Shown piece by piece: positions 26,388-36,577 of a DNA stretch of 64,000 nt. Position numbers and translations under genes: made by a program. The DNA comes from Bifidobacterium parmae. Lineage in GTDB: Bacteria > Actinomycetota > Actinomycetes > Actinomycetales > Bifidobacteriaceae. The first letter of the stretch is position 1. Each line of letters begins with the position of its first letter. The stretch is taken from assembly GCF_002860365.1 (NCBI RefSeq), contig NZ_NMWT01000013.1, positions 95,225-159,224 of the forward strand, written 5' to 3'. The notes under the pieces were generated by a model that saw only the letters and a program-made list of their open reading frames with translations, was not told the DNA's origin and made no database searches.

Positions 26388-28370
26388 CTACGCCGTCAGT
26401 TCGGTCTGACTCAACTGGGATTCGGCGATCTGCCGGTACACGTCGCAGTCCTGGAGCAGCTCCTTGTGCGTGCCTTGACCCACGACCTTGCCGTCGTCGA
26501 GCACGACGATCCGGTCCGCGTTCATGATCGTGCCGATGCGCTGCGCGACGATCAGCTTGGTCGCGCCTTTCGCGTGTTCCGCGAGCGCGTCGCGCACTTC
26601 GCGGTCGGTTTTGAAGTCGAGCGCGCTGAACGAGTCGTCGAAGATGAGGATCTCCGGATCGCGGTAGACGGCGCGTGCGATGGAGAGTCGCTGCTTCTGT
26701 CCGCCGGACACGTTGGAACCGCCCTGCGCGATGGCCGCGTCGAAGCCGCCGTCCATGCGCGAGACGAATTCCGTGGCCTGCGCGACGTCCGCCGCGATCT
26801 TGACGCGAGCCATATCGATGGTCTGGTTCCGGGGACCACCCCCAGTCCGCTCCGCGGACAGCCCCCGCCGGCGGGGGCCGGAGGTCGCACCATCCCGCTC
26901 CTCACCGCCTCCCGCCGGCAGGAGAGAACGACCGCCCATCTCACTGCCTCCCGCTGGCGGGAGGTGGCGCGTAGCGCCGGAGGGTGGTTCGGCGGCGCCG
27001 GCCGCCGCGCGCACGTCGTCGCCGTACGCCGCGCGCGCGTCGTCACCGTACGCGACGTTGCTCGCGACGGTGCCCTTGAACAGCACGGATTTCTGCGGCA
27101 CGTAGCCGATGCGGTCGCGCAGGTCGGTCACGTTCCAGTCGCGCACGTCGACGCCGTCGACGAGCACCTGCCCGGCGGACACGTCGTAGAACCGCGGGAC
27201 GAGGTTGATGAGCGACGACTTGCCGGAACCGGTGGAACCGATGAACGCGACCGTCTGGCCTTGTTTCGCCGTGAACGTGACGTGTTCGAGGATCGGCTCG
27301 CGCGAATCCGGGTAGGTGAAGCTGACGTCGCGGAATTCGACGGTGCCGTGCGCGTCGTGGCCGAGGCGCGTCACGTCGGCGGGAGTGTCCGCGCCGTCCT
27401 TGACGAGCGGATCGGTGTCGAGGACCTCCATGACGCGCTGCGCGGACACGTCGGCGCGCGGCCAGAGCACGAACACCATGCTCATCAGGAGGAAGCTCAT
27501 GATGACCTGCACGGAGTAGCTGGAGAAGACGACCATGTTGGAGAACACGGTGAGCTTGTCGGTGAGATCGGCGGCGTCGATGAGGTAGGCGCCGATCCAG
27601 TAGACGGCGAGCATGAGGCCGTTCATCACGGTGTTCATCAGCGGCATCATGACGGCCATGGCGCGGTTGGTGAACAGCTGCGTGTCGGTGAGGTTCTTGT
27701 TCGCCTTGGTGAACTTGGCTTCCTGATAGTCCTCGGCGTTGTAGGCGCGCACGACCCTGAGGCCGGTGAGGTTCTCGCGGGCGACGAGGTTGATGTCGTC
27801 GGTGAGGGCCTGCATGGCCTTGAATTTCGGCATGACCATCGCCATGAGGACGACGATGGCGACGAGCAGGACGACCACGGCGATGCCGGTGGCGAGCGTC
27901 CATTCAAAGCCGTCGCCGGCGATCTTCGCGATGGCCCACACGGCCATGATCGGCGATTTGACGATGAGCTGCAGGCCCATCGTGATGAACATCTGGATCT
28001 GCGTGATGTCGTTGGTGGAGCGGGTGATGAGGCTCGCGGTCGAGAAGCGGCTCATCTCCGCCGGTCCGAACGATTCGACCTTCGCGAATTCGAGCGAGCG
28101 CAGGCGCTGGCCGAAGCTGGCGGCAACGCGCGCGGCGATGAAGCCGGTGACGACGGCGCAGGCGACCGAGCCGAGCGAGACGAGCAGCATCTTGCCGCCG
28201 GCGATCCAGATGTCCGCCATCTCGCTGCCCGGCGTCTCGACGAGCGTGGTGATGTCGGACATGTAGTCGGGCAGTTTCAGATCGAAGAAGACCTGCCCCA
28301 CGATGGTGACGAGGGCGACGAGCATCTGCCCGACCTCCCCCTTGGATAGATATCTCATAATACGAAACAT
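26388..28370 (-). CDS. ABC exporter half-transporter (degenerate ATP site) with an in-frame repeat insert
   Basis: 660 aa from the ATG at 28370 (MFRIMRYLSKGEVGQ), with GGGGA upstream. The open frame continues 85 codons further through REP elements and is not coding. A six-helix domain is followed by Walker A GSTGSGKSSLI, Q-loop GYVPQKSVLF, signature VSGGQKQRL and Walker B LIFDDSFSALD. In this Walker B the catalytic Glu is replaced by Asp, as in the degenerate site of heterodimeric exporters. Residues ~457-512, after SNVAYGDD, are a Gly/Pro/Arg-rich insert translated from two inverted REP-like elements (26835-26988). The insert lies in the helical subdomain and the motifs on both sides are intact. 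It is probably induced through the MarR-type regulator upstream. Confidence 0.88.
   Translation of the reverse strand: MFRIMRYLSKGEVGQMLVALVTIVGQVFFDLKLPDYMSDITTLVETPGSEMADIWIAGGKMLLVSLGSVACAVVTGFIAARVAASFGQRLRSLEFAKVESFGPAEMSRFSTASLITRSTNDITQIQMFITMGLQLIVKSPIMAVWAIAKIAGDGFEWTLATGIAVVVLLVAIVVLMAMVMPKFKAMQALTDDINLVARENLTGLRVVRAYNAEDYQEAKFTKANKNLTDTQLFTNRAMAVMMPLMNTVMNGLMLAVYWIGAYLIDAADLTDKLTVFSNMVVFSSYSVQVIMSFLLMSMVFVLWPRADVSAQRVMEVLDTDPLVKDGADTPADVTRLGHDAHGTVEFRDVSFTYPDSREPILEHVTFTAKQGQTVAFIGSTGSGKSSLINLVPRFYDVSAGQVLVDGVDVRDWNVTDLRDRIGYVPQKSVLFKGTVASNVAYGDDARAAYGDDVRAAAGAAEPPSGATRHLPPAGGSEMGGRSLLPAGGGEERDGATSGPRRRGLSAERTGGGPRNQTIDMARVKIAADVAQATEFVSRMDGGFDAAIAQGGSNVSGGQKQRLSIARAVYRDPEILIFDDSFSALDFKTDREVRDALAEHAKGATKLIVAQRIGTIMNADRIVVLDDGKVVGQGTHKELLQDCDVYRQIAESQLSQTELTA
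26835..26988. repeat. Inverted pair of REP-like elements inside the ABC gene
   Basis: One reversed A-type copy (26835-26879: ACCACCCCCAGTCCGC, GCGGAC, CCCCGCCGGCGGGG) and one B-type copy (26946-26988: CCTCCCGCTGGCGGGAGG, GGCGCGTAGCGCC, GGAGGGTGGT). Between them is a partial copy, CCTCCCGCCGGCAGGAG. The whole is read through without a stop. Confidence 0.85.
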
Positions 28371-28472
28371 GCTGTTGCGATTCCCCTTATCTGCCTGACA
28401 ACACAATCGATGGCCCGGCCCGATGCCTTCTGCCCCCTCTGACGAGGGAGATGACCGACGCACCCTCCCGCA

Positions 28473-28608
28473 GCCTCCCTCTGACGAGGGAGGTGGTGCG
28501 AGCGCCGGAGGGAGAAGACAGCCATCGAGCGAAGGAGGCAATCGCCACCCCGTACTCTGCTCCCCCTTGAGGGGGGGGGGAGCTGTCCGCGAAGCGGACT
28601 GAGGTGGT
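28473..28608. repeat. REP-like elements and a ten-G tract in the exporter leader
   Basis: A B-type copy (28473-28516: CCTCCCTCTGACGAGGGAGG then GCGCCGGAGGG) and an A-type copy (28559-28608). The A-type first stem contains a run of ten G (28571-28580), followed by CTGTCCGCGAAGCGGACTGA. Both lie between the probable promoter near 28660 and the exporter start at 28370, so they would be in the mRNA leader. Confidence 0.75.
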
Positions 28609-28657
28609 GTTACCGGTACCACCACCGATTGATTTATCTTTGCCCCATAAATTACTT

Positions 28658-28675
28658 ACACTATAAGATATTTTC
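28658..28675 (-). promoter_or_regulatory. Probable exporter promoter/operator
   Basis: Minus strand TTATAGTGTAAGTAATTT. TATAGT is a good -10. There is no good -35 at 17 bases. The string TTATAGTGT is shared with the marR promoter at 29293-29301, so it may be part of the MarR site. Confidence 0.4.
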
Positions 28676-28761
28676 AAACCCGACGGCGTGTCCCCTGTAG
28701 CCGCAACGCATAGAAGCGAACGGAAAGACAGAGCAACGGAGAGGGGGGATGGAGGGGCGTC

Positions 28762-29241
28762 CTACTCGCTCTCCTCGAACGCCTTGCGCACCTCTTCCGG
28801 CGTAGGCCTCGGGCCGCCGGGGTTGCAGATCGACATGTACGTCATGAATTCGCACGTCAGTTCGACGAACTCGCGCGTGCGCCGCTCCCCCATCTGCGAG
28901 AAGATCCAGCGTACGGCCGAACGCATCTTCTCCATGTCACACTCGATCTCCGCACGCCCGGCATCGGTGATCGCGACCCGCACCACGCGACGGTCGTCCG
29001 GGTCGGGCTTGCGCGTGACGAATCCCTTCTTCTCCAGCGACGACAGCACCGACGAAACACGCCCGGAGCTGACCCGCAGAGACTCGGCCAGTTTCGACGG
29101 CGTCATCTCCCCATGGAAGGCGAGCTGGCGGAGTGCGAAGACCTCGCCGTGGGCGCCGCGGTTGAGCTCGCGCTGCATCGCGGACCGGTGACTCCACACC
29201 TTGGAGTACAGCTCCTCCACCGCTTCTTCCTCAAACCCCAT
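28762..29241 (-). CDS. MarR-family transcriptional regulator
   Basis: 159 aa from the ATG at 29241 (MGFEEEAVEELYSK), with GGAAAGGA 8 bases upstream. A winged helix-turn-helix is visible: MTPSKLAESLRVSSGRVSS (recognition helix), SSLEKKGFVTRKPDPDDRRV (wing, with the D-x-R motif), then VAITDAGRAEIE. Flanking helices form the dimer interface. The gene is first in a minus-strand group with the two exporter genes. MarR proteins usually repress their own operon and release DNA on binding a phenolic or drug ligand. The shared TTATAGTGT elements in front of marR and the exporter fit that model. Confidence 0.9.
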   Translation of the reverse strand: MGFEEEAVEELYSKVWSHRSAMQRELNRGAHGEVFALRQLAFHGEMTPSKLAESLRVSSGRVSSVLSSLEKKGFVTRKPDPDDRRVVRVAITDAGRAEIECDMEKMRSAVRWIFSQMGERRTREFVELTCEFMTYMSICNPGGPRPTPEEVRKAFEESE

Positions 29242-29292
29242 CGTTGATCCTTTCCTTGCGCGCATCGCCCATTTCCCCAATCAATATATCTC

Positions 29293-29322
29293 ACACTATA
29301 AACAATTTACCCTCGCAGACAA
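29293..29322 (-). promoter_or_regulatory. marR promoter
   Basis: Minus strand TTGTCT, 16 bases, TATAGT. The -10 overlaps the string TTATAGTGT, also found in front of the exporter. The leader to the ATG is about 45 bases. Confidence 0.55.
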
Positions 29323-29610
29323 TGTCCGCGGCATCGCTTCAGCACTCAGAGACACACCCCGTCGAACCGACGGCGACATATCTCAAGCCCCCGGCAACGC
29401 ATGCCCCTCCGACTCTCATCCAAGGTCTTCGAAATAGCAGACAAACCCATGCAACACGCCCAAACCAGCTAATTTAATGTGACCTACCTTACACAATCAA
29501 CCGCTTTCCTAGATTTTGGACCAGACTACGCGTATATTGGACACTGAAACGTTGGCACGGAGGCTGGCGGCCACCACGGCACGGAAGCTGAAGGCCCAAG
29601 GAAGGGGAAC

Positions 29611-29748
29611 ATGATGACTCGTAACCTATGCAGTATCGCAGGATGCACACATGAAGCGGAAGAGGCCGGTATGTGCGGCATGCACTTCACCGCCGCGCTC
29701 GTGCACGGCGCGTTCCAGTACACCGCCACCAGCCGCGCTCACAGCTGA
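29611..29748 (+). CDS. Tiny Cys/His protein (probable zinc-binding)
   Basis: 45 codons from tandem ATGs (29611 and 29614), preceded by AAGGGGAAC. The product begins MMTRNLCSIAGCTHEAEEAG and continues MCGMHFTAALVHG. The spacing C-x4-C-x9-C-x2-H is the pattern seen in many actinobacterial zinc-knuckle peptides, at the start of HNH proteins or as free small proteins (CSVxGCxRPA...GLCxxHY). It lies in an otherwise empty stretch (29242-29930) with AT-richer sequence upstream. Function unknown. It may be a real small gene or a remnant of a larger one. Confidence 0.5.
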   Translation: MMTRNLCSIAGCTHEAEEAGMCGMHFTAALVHGAFQYTATSRAHS

Positions 29749-29930
29749 GCGGCTCCGCCAGCGGCCCAGCCGCATACCGAATCGATAATTCCAGACGGCA
29801 CGAATCAGTCAAGAGGTACAGCATTACGGGCCCACAACGTCACAGCAGACGTATGGGGGTACGCGCAGTGGTTGTCCGCTCGTAATCGACGAATTCGCGC
29901 CGTTTTTCTTGTTTTCGGGGCTTGAGTGCG

Positions 29931-30980
29931 TCAGCCGAGCGCCGCGAGCTCCTCGCCGGTCAGGTGCAGGTCGATCGCAGCGAAGGAGTCGCGGATCTCG
30001 TGCGGGTTGCGGGCGCTGGGGATGGTGAACAGCCGCCCGTAGCACGTGAGCTCCCATGCGAGCACGACCCTCTGGTAGGAGACGCCGCGCGCCGCGGCGA
30101 CCGCGCGGAACGGGTCGTAGGCGTGGCTGTCGAACGGGTCGAGGAATCCGCCGAGCGGCGACCAGCAGACGAAGTCCAGTCCGAGCGAAGCGCAATGTTC
30201 CATCGTGTGTTCCGGATCGGGGTGCGACGGCGAGAACTGGTTCTGCACGGCGATGAGCCGGTCACCGAGAATCCGCCGCGCCACGTCGATCTGCTCGTTG
30301 TTCACGCGGGAGACGCCCGCATAGCGGATCACGCCCTCGTCGAGCAGCGTCTTCAATGCGCCGACCTGGTCCTCGTAGGGCACGGCAGGGTCCGGCCCGT
30401 GCGAATACAGCAGGTCGAGCGCGTCCACGCCGAGATGCCGCGCGGATTCCTTCGCGTCGCGGATCATCGTCTCCGGCCGGGAATCCGCCATCCACCCATA
30501 CCGACTCCCCTCCGCCTGCAGATGCTGACGAGAAGCCTGACCTTCCTCGCTGCGCCCCCCGGCAGGGAGAGCTGTCGGCGAAGCCGACTGAGGGGGTACC
30601 GCGGGCCCATCCACCTCGATCGTCCGCCGATACCCGGTCTTCGTGGCGACGATCACCTCGTCGCGCGGCCCGTCCCATGTGGCGAGCGCGTCGCGCACGA
30701 GCATCTCGCCATACCCGAAGTCGCCCGGCACCCCCGTGCCGTCCGCTCCCGGCGCGGACGGCAGATAGTACGACCATGCGGTGTCGAGGTACCGCACGCC
30801 CGCGTCCAGTCCGGCGTGAATCGTCGCGATCGCGGTCTCACGGTCGGGCCGCCCTTCGATGGCGAGCGCCATCGTCCCCATGCCGAGCCGCGGCACGCGC
30901 CGCTTCCCCGCGAATTCGACGATGTTCGGCTGTTCCTTAGGCTCCTTGGCCTCCCGCGATGCTGTCATACCGTCCATCAT
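29931..30980 (-). CDS. Aldo/keto reductase with an in-frame REP insert
   Basis: About 349 aa. Three close ATGs (30980, 30977, 30968) are possible and none has a clear ribosome-binding site. A TIM-barrel reductase using NADPH. The catalytic tetrad is visible: Asp66 and Tyr71/72 in RYLDTAWSYY, Lys114 in IVATKTGY, His194 in DLLYSHGPDP. Substrate binding continues with GVSRVNNEQI. Residues 126-163 do not belong to the family pattern. About 20 of them (PPQSASPTALPAGGRSEEGQ) are translated from a REP-like element at 30540-30605. The insert lies after beta-strand 3, where a loop could tolerate it. The stop-free frame running antisense through the permease gene is not coding. Confidence 0.85.
   Translation of the reverse strand: MMDGMTASREAKEPKEQPNIVEFAGKRRVPRLGMGTMALAIEGRPDRETAIATIHAGLDAGVRYLDTAWSYYLPSAPGADGTGVPGDFGYGEMLVRDALATWDGPRDEVIVATKTGYRRTIEVDGPAVPPQSASPTALPAGGRSEEGQASRQHLQAEGSRYGWMADSRPETMIRDAKESARHLGVDALDLLYSHGPDPAVPYEDQVGALKTLLDEGVIRYAGVSRVNNEQIDVARRILGDRLIAVQNQFSPSHPDPEHTMEHCASLGLDFVCWSPLGGFLDPFDSHAYDPFRAVAAARGVSYQRVVLAWELTCYGRLFTIPSARNPHEIRDSFAAIDLHLTGEELAALG
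30540..30605. repeat. REP-like element (A type) inside the aldo/keto reductase
   Basis: GCGCCCCCCGGCAGGGAGAG, then CTGTCGGCGAAGCCGACTGA and GGGGGTA. The first stem is imperfect; the second is perfect. It is read on the opposite strand to the element without a stop. Confidence 0.85.
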
Positions 30981-31036
30981 CGCACAATCCAAGCCCCCGA
31001 ACCTCCGTAACCAGCCCGGCTCGAAACCAGCGGCCC

Positions 31037-32587
31037 CTACTTCCCGAGCGCGGCCTTGAGGTCGCGATTCTGGAAGCGGTCGTGGAGCAGGCAGTAGCCG
31101 CCGAACACGGCGAGCCACACGAGTCCGGCGATGCCGGAGCCGATCGTGTCGGATGCGAGGAACAGCGTCACGTAGATGAATACGAAGAACACGATGGCGA
31201 AGGTGTTCGTGAACTTGTACGCGGGCATGATGAATCCGTCGCTGATGAAGTCGGCGGAACGGCGGTAGCGCTGGTGCGCGAGCATCGTGAGGATGTAGAT
31301 GAAGATGATTACCGCGCTGGATGCGGACGAGAACAGCACGAACGCGCTGTGTACCTGCGGGAACGCGTTGATGACGGGCGACATGAGCACGCACGCGGCG
31401 GAGATGAGGATCGCGCGGGCCGGCACGCGGCGTTTCGACACGACGCCGATCTTCGAGAACGCGGGCGAGTCGGATTCGCTGGCGAGCTGGTAGAGGTGGC
31501 GTCCGGCCGAGTAGAGGAGCGAGTTGAGCGACGATGACGCGGCGGTGATGACGACGAAGAAGACGAGCGCGGACGCCCAGTTGAGTCCGGCGTATTGGAA
31601 CACCATGATGAACGGGGATGCGAAGGAGCCGTCCTTGTTCGGTGTGAACGAGGTCCATGGCACGATGCACATGATGGCGACGAGCGCGCCCACGTAGAAG
31701 ATGAGGATGCGCATGATGATCTCGTTGATGGCCTTCGGCAGCACCTTGCGCGGGTTCTGCGTCTCGGAGACGGTGACGCCGACGAATTCGATGGCCTCGT
31801 AGGCGAAGAACACCATCTGGAAGCTCATGAGGAACGCGAGCCAGCCGTTGGGCGCGATGGAGAAGTCGTGGAACAGGTTGGCGAGGCTGGCGGTGCCGGC
31901 GGGCGAGACGCCGTCGTGTCCGGGGATGTGGACCGCGTCGTAGTGGTAGCCGACGATGACCATGACGACGGCGGTGACGATCATCGCGCAGATGAGCGTG
32001 ATCTTGATCATCGAGAACCAGAATTCGGCTTCGCCGAACGCTTTCACGGCGATGAGGTTGATGGTGGCGAGTACGACGAGGAACACGAGTTCGATGAGCC
32101 ATTTCCATGGGGTCAGGTCGATGTCGAACGTGTTGAAGAACGTGATGAAGTAGGTGGAGACGGCGGTGATTTCGGTCATGCCGATGAGCACGAGCACGAT
32201 CCAGTATGACCATCCGGCGAATTTGCCCCACCCGTTGCCGAGGTAGCGGGTAATGAAGTTGATGAACGTGTGCTGGCTCGGATCGCGGTACATCATCTCG
32301 CCGATGGCGCGCATCAGCATGAACATGACGAGGCCGACGCCGATGTATACGAACACGATGCTGGGGCCGGTCAGGGCGATGGATTTGCCGGAGCCGAGGA
32401 ACAGGCCGGTGCCGATGGTGCCGCCGATGGCGATGAACTGCACGTGGCGGTTGTTGAGGCCACGGTCCATCTCGTTGCCGGCGTCGAGGGATTCGACGGA
32501 TTCGAGGGTGGAGGCGGGGTCGCCGGCGTTACTACTACCGGGCGCGCCGGCCGCGCCCATACTGCTTGTGCTCTTCTCGTCAGACAT
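31037..32587 (-). CDS. Amino-acid permease (APC family)
   Basis: 516 aa. Twelve membrane segments follow a ~40-residue cytoplasmic N-terminus. Family landmarks are NRHVQFIAIGGTIGTGLFLG in helix 1 (the substrate-binding unwound region), FAYEAIEFVGVTVSETQNP in helix 6, and SSLNSLLYSAGRHLYQLA. Closest in pattern to the AAT group (AnsP/GabP/AroP-type, proton-coupled uptake of an amino acid). The exact substrate cannot be read. It is a single gene between the aldo/keto reductase and glf, with no clear ribosome-binding site before the ATG at 32587. Confidence 0.9.
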   Translation of the reverse strand: MSDEKSTSSMGAAGAPGSSNAGDPASTLESVESLDAGNEMDRGLNNRHVQFIAIGGTIGTGLFLGSGKSIALTGPSIVFVYIGVGLVMFMLMRAIGEMMYRDPSQHTFINFITRYLGNGWGKFAGWSYWIVLVLIGMTEITAVSTYFITFFNTFDIDLTPWKWLIELVFLVVLATINLIAVKAFGEAEFWFSMIKITLICAMIVTAVVMVIVGYHYDAVHIPGHDGVSPAGTASLANLFHDFSIAPNGWLAFLMSFQMVFFAYEAIEFVGVTVSETQNPRKVLPKAINEIIMRILIFYVGALVAIMCIVPWTSFTPNKDGSFASPFIMVFQYAGLNWASALVFFVVITAASSSLNSLLYSAGRHLYQLASESDSPAFSKIGVVSKRRVPARAILISAACVLMSPVINAFPQVHSAFVLFSSASSAVIIFIYILTMLAHQRYRRSADFISDGFIMPAYKFTNTFAIVFFVFIYVTLFLASDTIGSGIAGLVWLAVFGGYCLLHDRFQNRDLKAALGK

Positions 32588-32679
32588 AGCCCGCGAGTTT
32601 ACCGTCAGTTTGTTTCAAAGAAAAGAGCCGAATCCGCTCCGATTATTACCGCCCGGTTTCGGAGGGGCGGGTTGCGGAG

Positions 32680-32701
32680 GGCCCCCTCTGGTGAGGGGGC
32701 C
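32680..32701 (-). terminator. Hairpin downstream of glf
   Basis: GGCCCCCTC-TGGT-GAGGGGGCC, a perfect 9-bp stem, 13 bases after the glf stop. There is no T-tract. The arms resemble the first hairpin of the REP family. Confidence 0.5.
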
Positions 32702-32713
32702 GGAAATCAGGGA

Positions 32714-35121
<2,408 letters not shown>

Positions 35122-35205
35122 GCGGGGCGCCGAATACCCACCACAGGACTTTCGACTAAGCTGGTGCGCAGCGAAACATGGAAGTCTCATAGAAAGCGTG
35201 CGGAT

Positions 35206-36465
35206 ATGAAGATCGCGGTTGCCGGTACCGGGTATGTGGGTCTGTCGGTGGCGTTGCTGCTGTCGCAGCACAACGAGGTGCATGCGTTGGACATCGTACC
35301 GGAGAAGGTCGAACTGCTCAACGCCGGCAAGAGCCCGATCGTGGACAGGGAGATCACCGCGTTCCTCGACGCCGACAGGTCCGGCGAGCGCCCGCTCGAC
35401 TTCCAGGCGACGCTCGACCCGGAGCAGGCGTACACGGGTGCGGACTACGCGATCGTCGCCACGCCCACGAACTACGACCCGCGGAAGAACTACTTCGACA
35501 CGTCCAGCGTGGAGGCGGCGATCGAGGCGATCCGCACCTACGACAAGACCGCGTGGATCGTCATCAAGTCCACGATTCCGGTCGGATACACGCAGCAGAT
35601 CCGCGAGCGCTTCAACGACAAGCGCATCCTCTTCTCCCCCGAGTTCCTGCGTGAGGGCCACGCCCTGTACGACAACCTGCATCCGAGCCGTATCGTGGCC
35701 GGCGCCCCGCAGGATGACCCGGAGGCGGTCGAGGCGGCGCACACGTTCGTGGCGTTGCTCGCCGCCGGCGCCGACCCGGCGGAGCGGGACCGCACGAACC
35801 CGGACGGCACGACCGGCATCCCGGAGCTCGTGGTCGGCACCACGGAGGCGGAGGCGATCAAACTGTTCGCGAACACGTATCTCGCGCTGCGCGTCGCCTA
35901 CTTCAACGAGCTGGACACGTATGCGGAGAGCCGCGGCTTGGACACGCGCGAGATCATCAAGGGCGTCTGCTACGACCCGCGCATCCGCGACGACTACAAC
36001 AATCCGAGCTTCGGCTACGGCGGCTACTGCCTGCCGAAGGACACGAAGCAGCTGCTCGCCAACTACGATAAGGTCCCGCAGAACCTGATCGAGGCGATCG
36101 TCGAGTCGAACACCACGCGCAAGGATTTCGTGGCCGACGAGATCCTGCAGCTTGTGGACAAGGCCCGCGCGGCCGGCAAGGAGCGTCCGGTGGTGGGCGT
36201 GTACCGGCTCACGATGAAGTCAGGTTCGGACAACTTCCGCCAGTCCGCCGTCCAGGGTGTGATGAAGCGCCTCAAAGCGAAGGGCGTGGATGTGGTCGTC
36301 TACGAGCCGACGCTCGACAAGCCCGATTTCTTCGGCAGCCCGGTCACACACGATCTGGCCGCGTTCAAGCGCGACGCCGACGTGATTATCTCCAACCGTT
36401 GGAACGCGGATCTCGCCGACGTGAGCGACAAGGTGTACACGCGCGACCTGTTCCGGCGCGACTGA
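35206..36465 (+). CDS. ugd: UDP-glucose 6-dehydrogenase
   Basis: 419 aa from the ATG at 35206, chosen because [19 protein letters not shown] is the conserved NAD-binding start. The catalytic cysteine is C275 in [33 protein letters not shown] and the C-terminal [11 protein letters not shown] segment fit the UDP-glucose dehydrogenase family. It oxidises UDP-glucose to UDP-glucuronate with 2 NAD. Its place next to rfbB and the glycan genes suggests glucuronate, or a sugar derived from it, in the surface polymer. No epimerase or decarboxylase is nearby. Confidence 0.93.
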   Translation: MKIAVAGTGYVGLSVALLLSQHNEVHALDIVPEKVELLNAGKSPIVDREITAFLDADRSGERPLDFQATLDPEQAYTGADYAIVATPTNYDPRKNYFDTSSVEAAIEAIRTYDKTAWIVIKSTIPVGYTQQIRERFNDKRILFSPEFLREGHALYDNLHPSRIVAGAPQDDPEAVEAAHTFVALLAAGADPAERDRTNPDGTTGIPELVVGTTEAEAIKLFANTYLALRVAYFNELDTYAESRGLDTREIIKGVCYDPRIRDDYNNPSFGYGGYCLPKDTKQLLANYDKVPQNLIEAIVESNTTRKDFVADEILQLVDKARAAGKERPVVGVYRLTMKSGSDNFRQSAVQGVMKRLKAKGVDVVVYEPTLDKPDFFGSPVTHDLAAFKRDADVIISNRWNADLADVSDKVYTRDLFRRD

Positions 36466-36577
36466 GCGTCCGCTTGCGTGCGGCCCTCGCGGAGATGCCG
36501 CACGCAAGTGAATATCAAGTGAATTCGTCCTGAACCTGCGTTTACAATGTGCCGGTACGTTGCCGGAGCAGGGACAG

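Noticed and set aside
26388-28625. A longer exporter start at 28625
   Set aside because: The extra 85 codons are REP-like DNA and the ATG at 28370 has a ribosome-binding site and the family's normal start.
29931-32231. A 766-codon open frame on the minus strand covering the aldo/keto reductase and running antisense-like through the permease
   Set aside because: Only the last ~350 codons match a protein family. The rest is a His/Arg-rich shadow of the permease gene, which is in another frame of the same strand with clear membrane helices.
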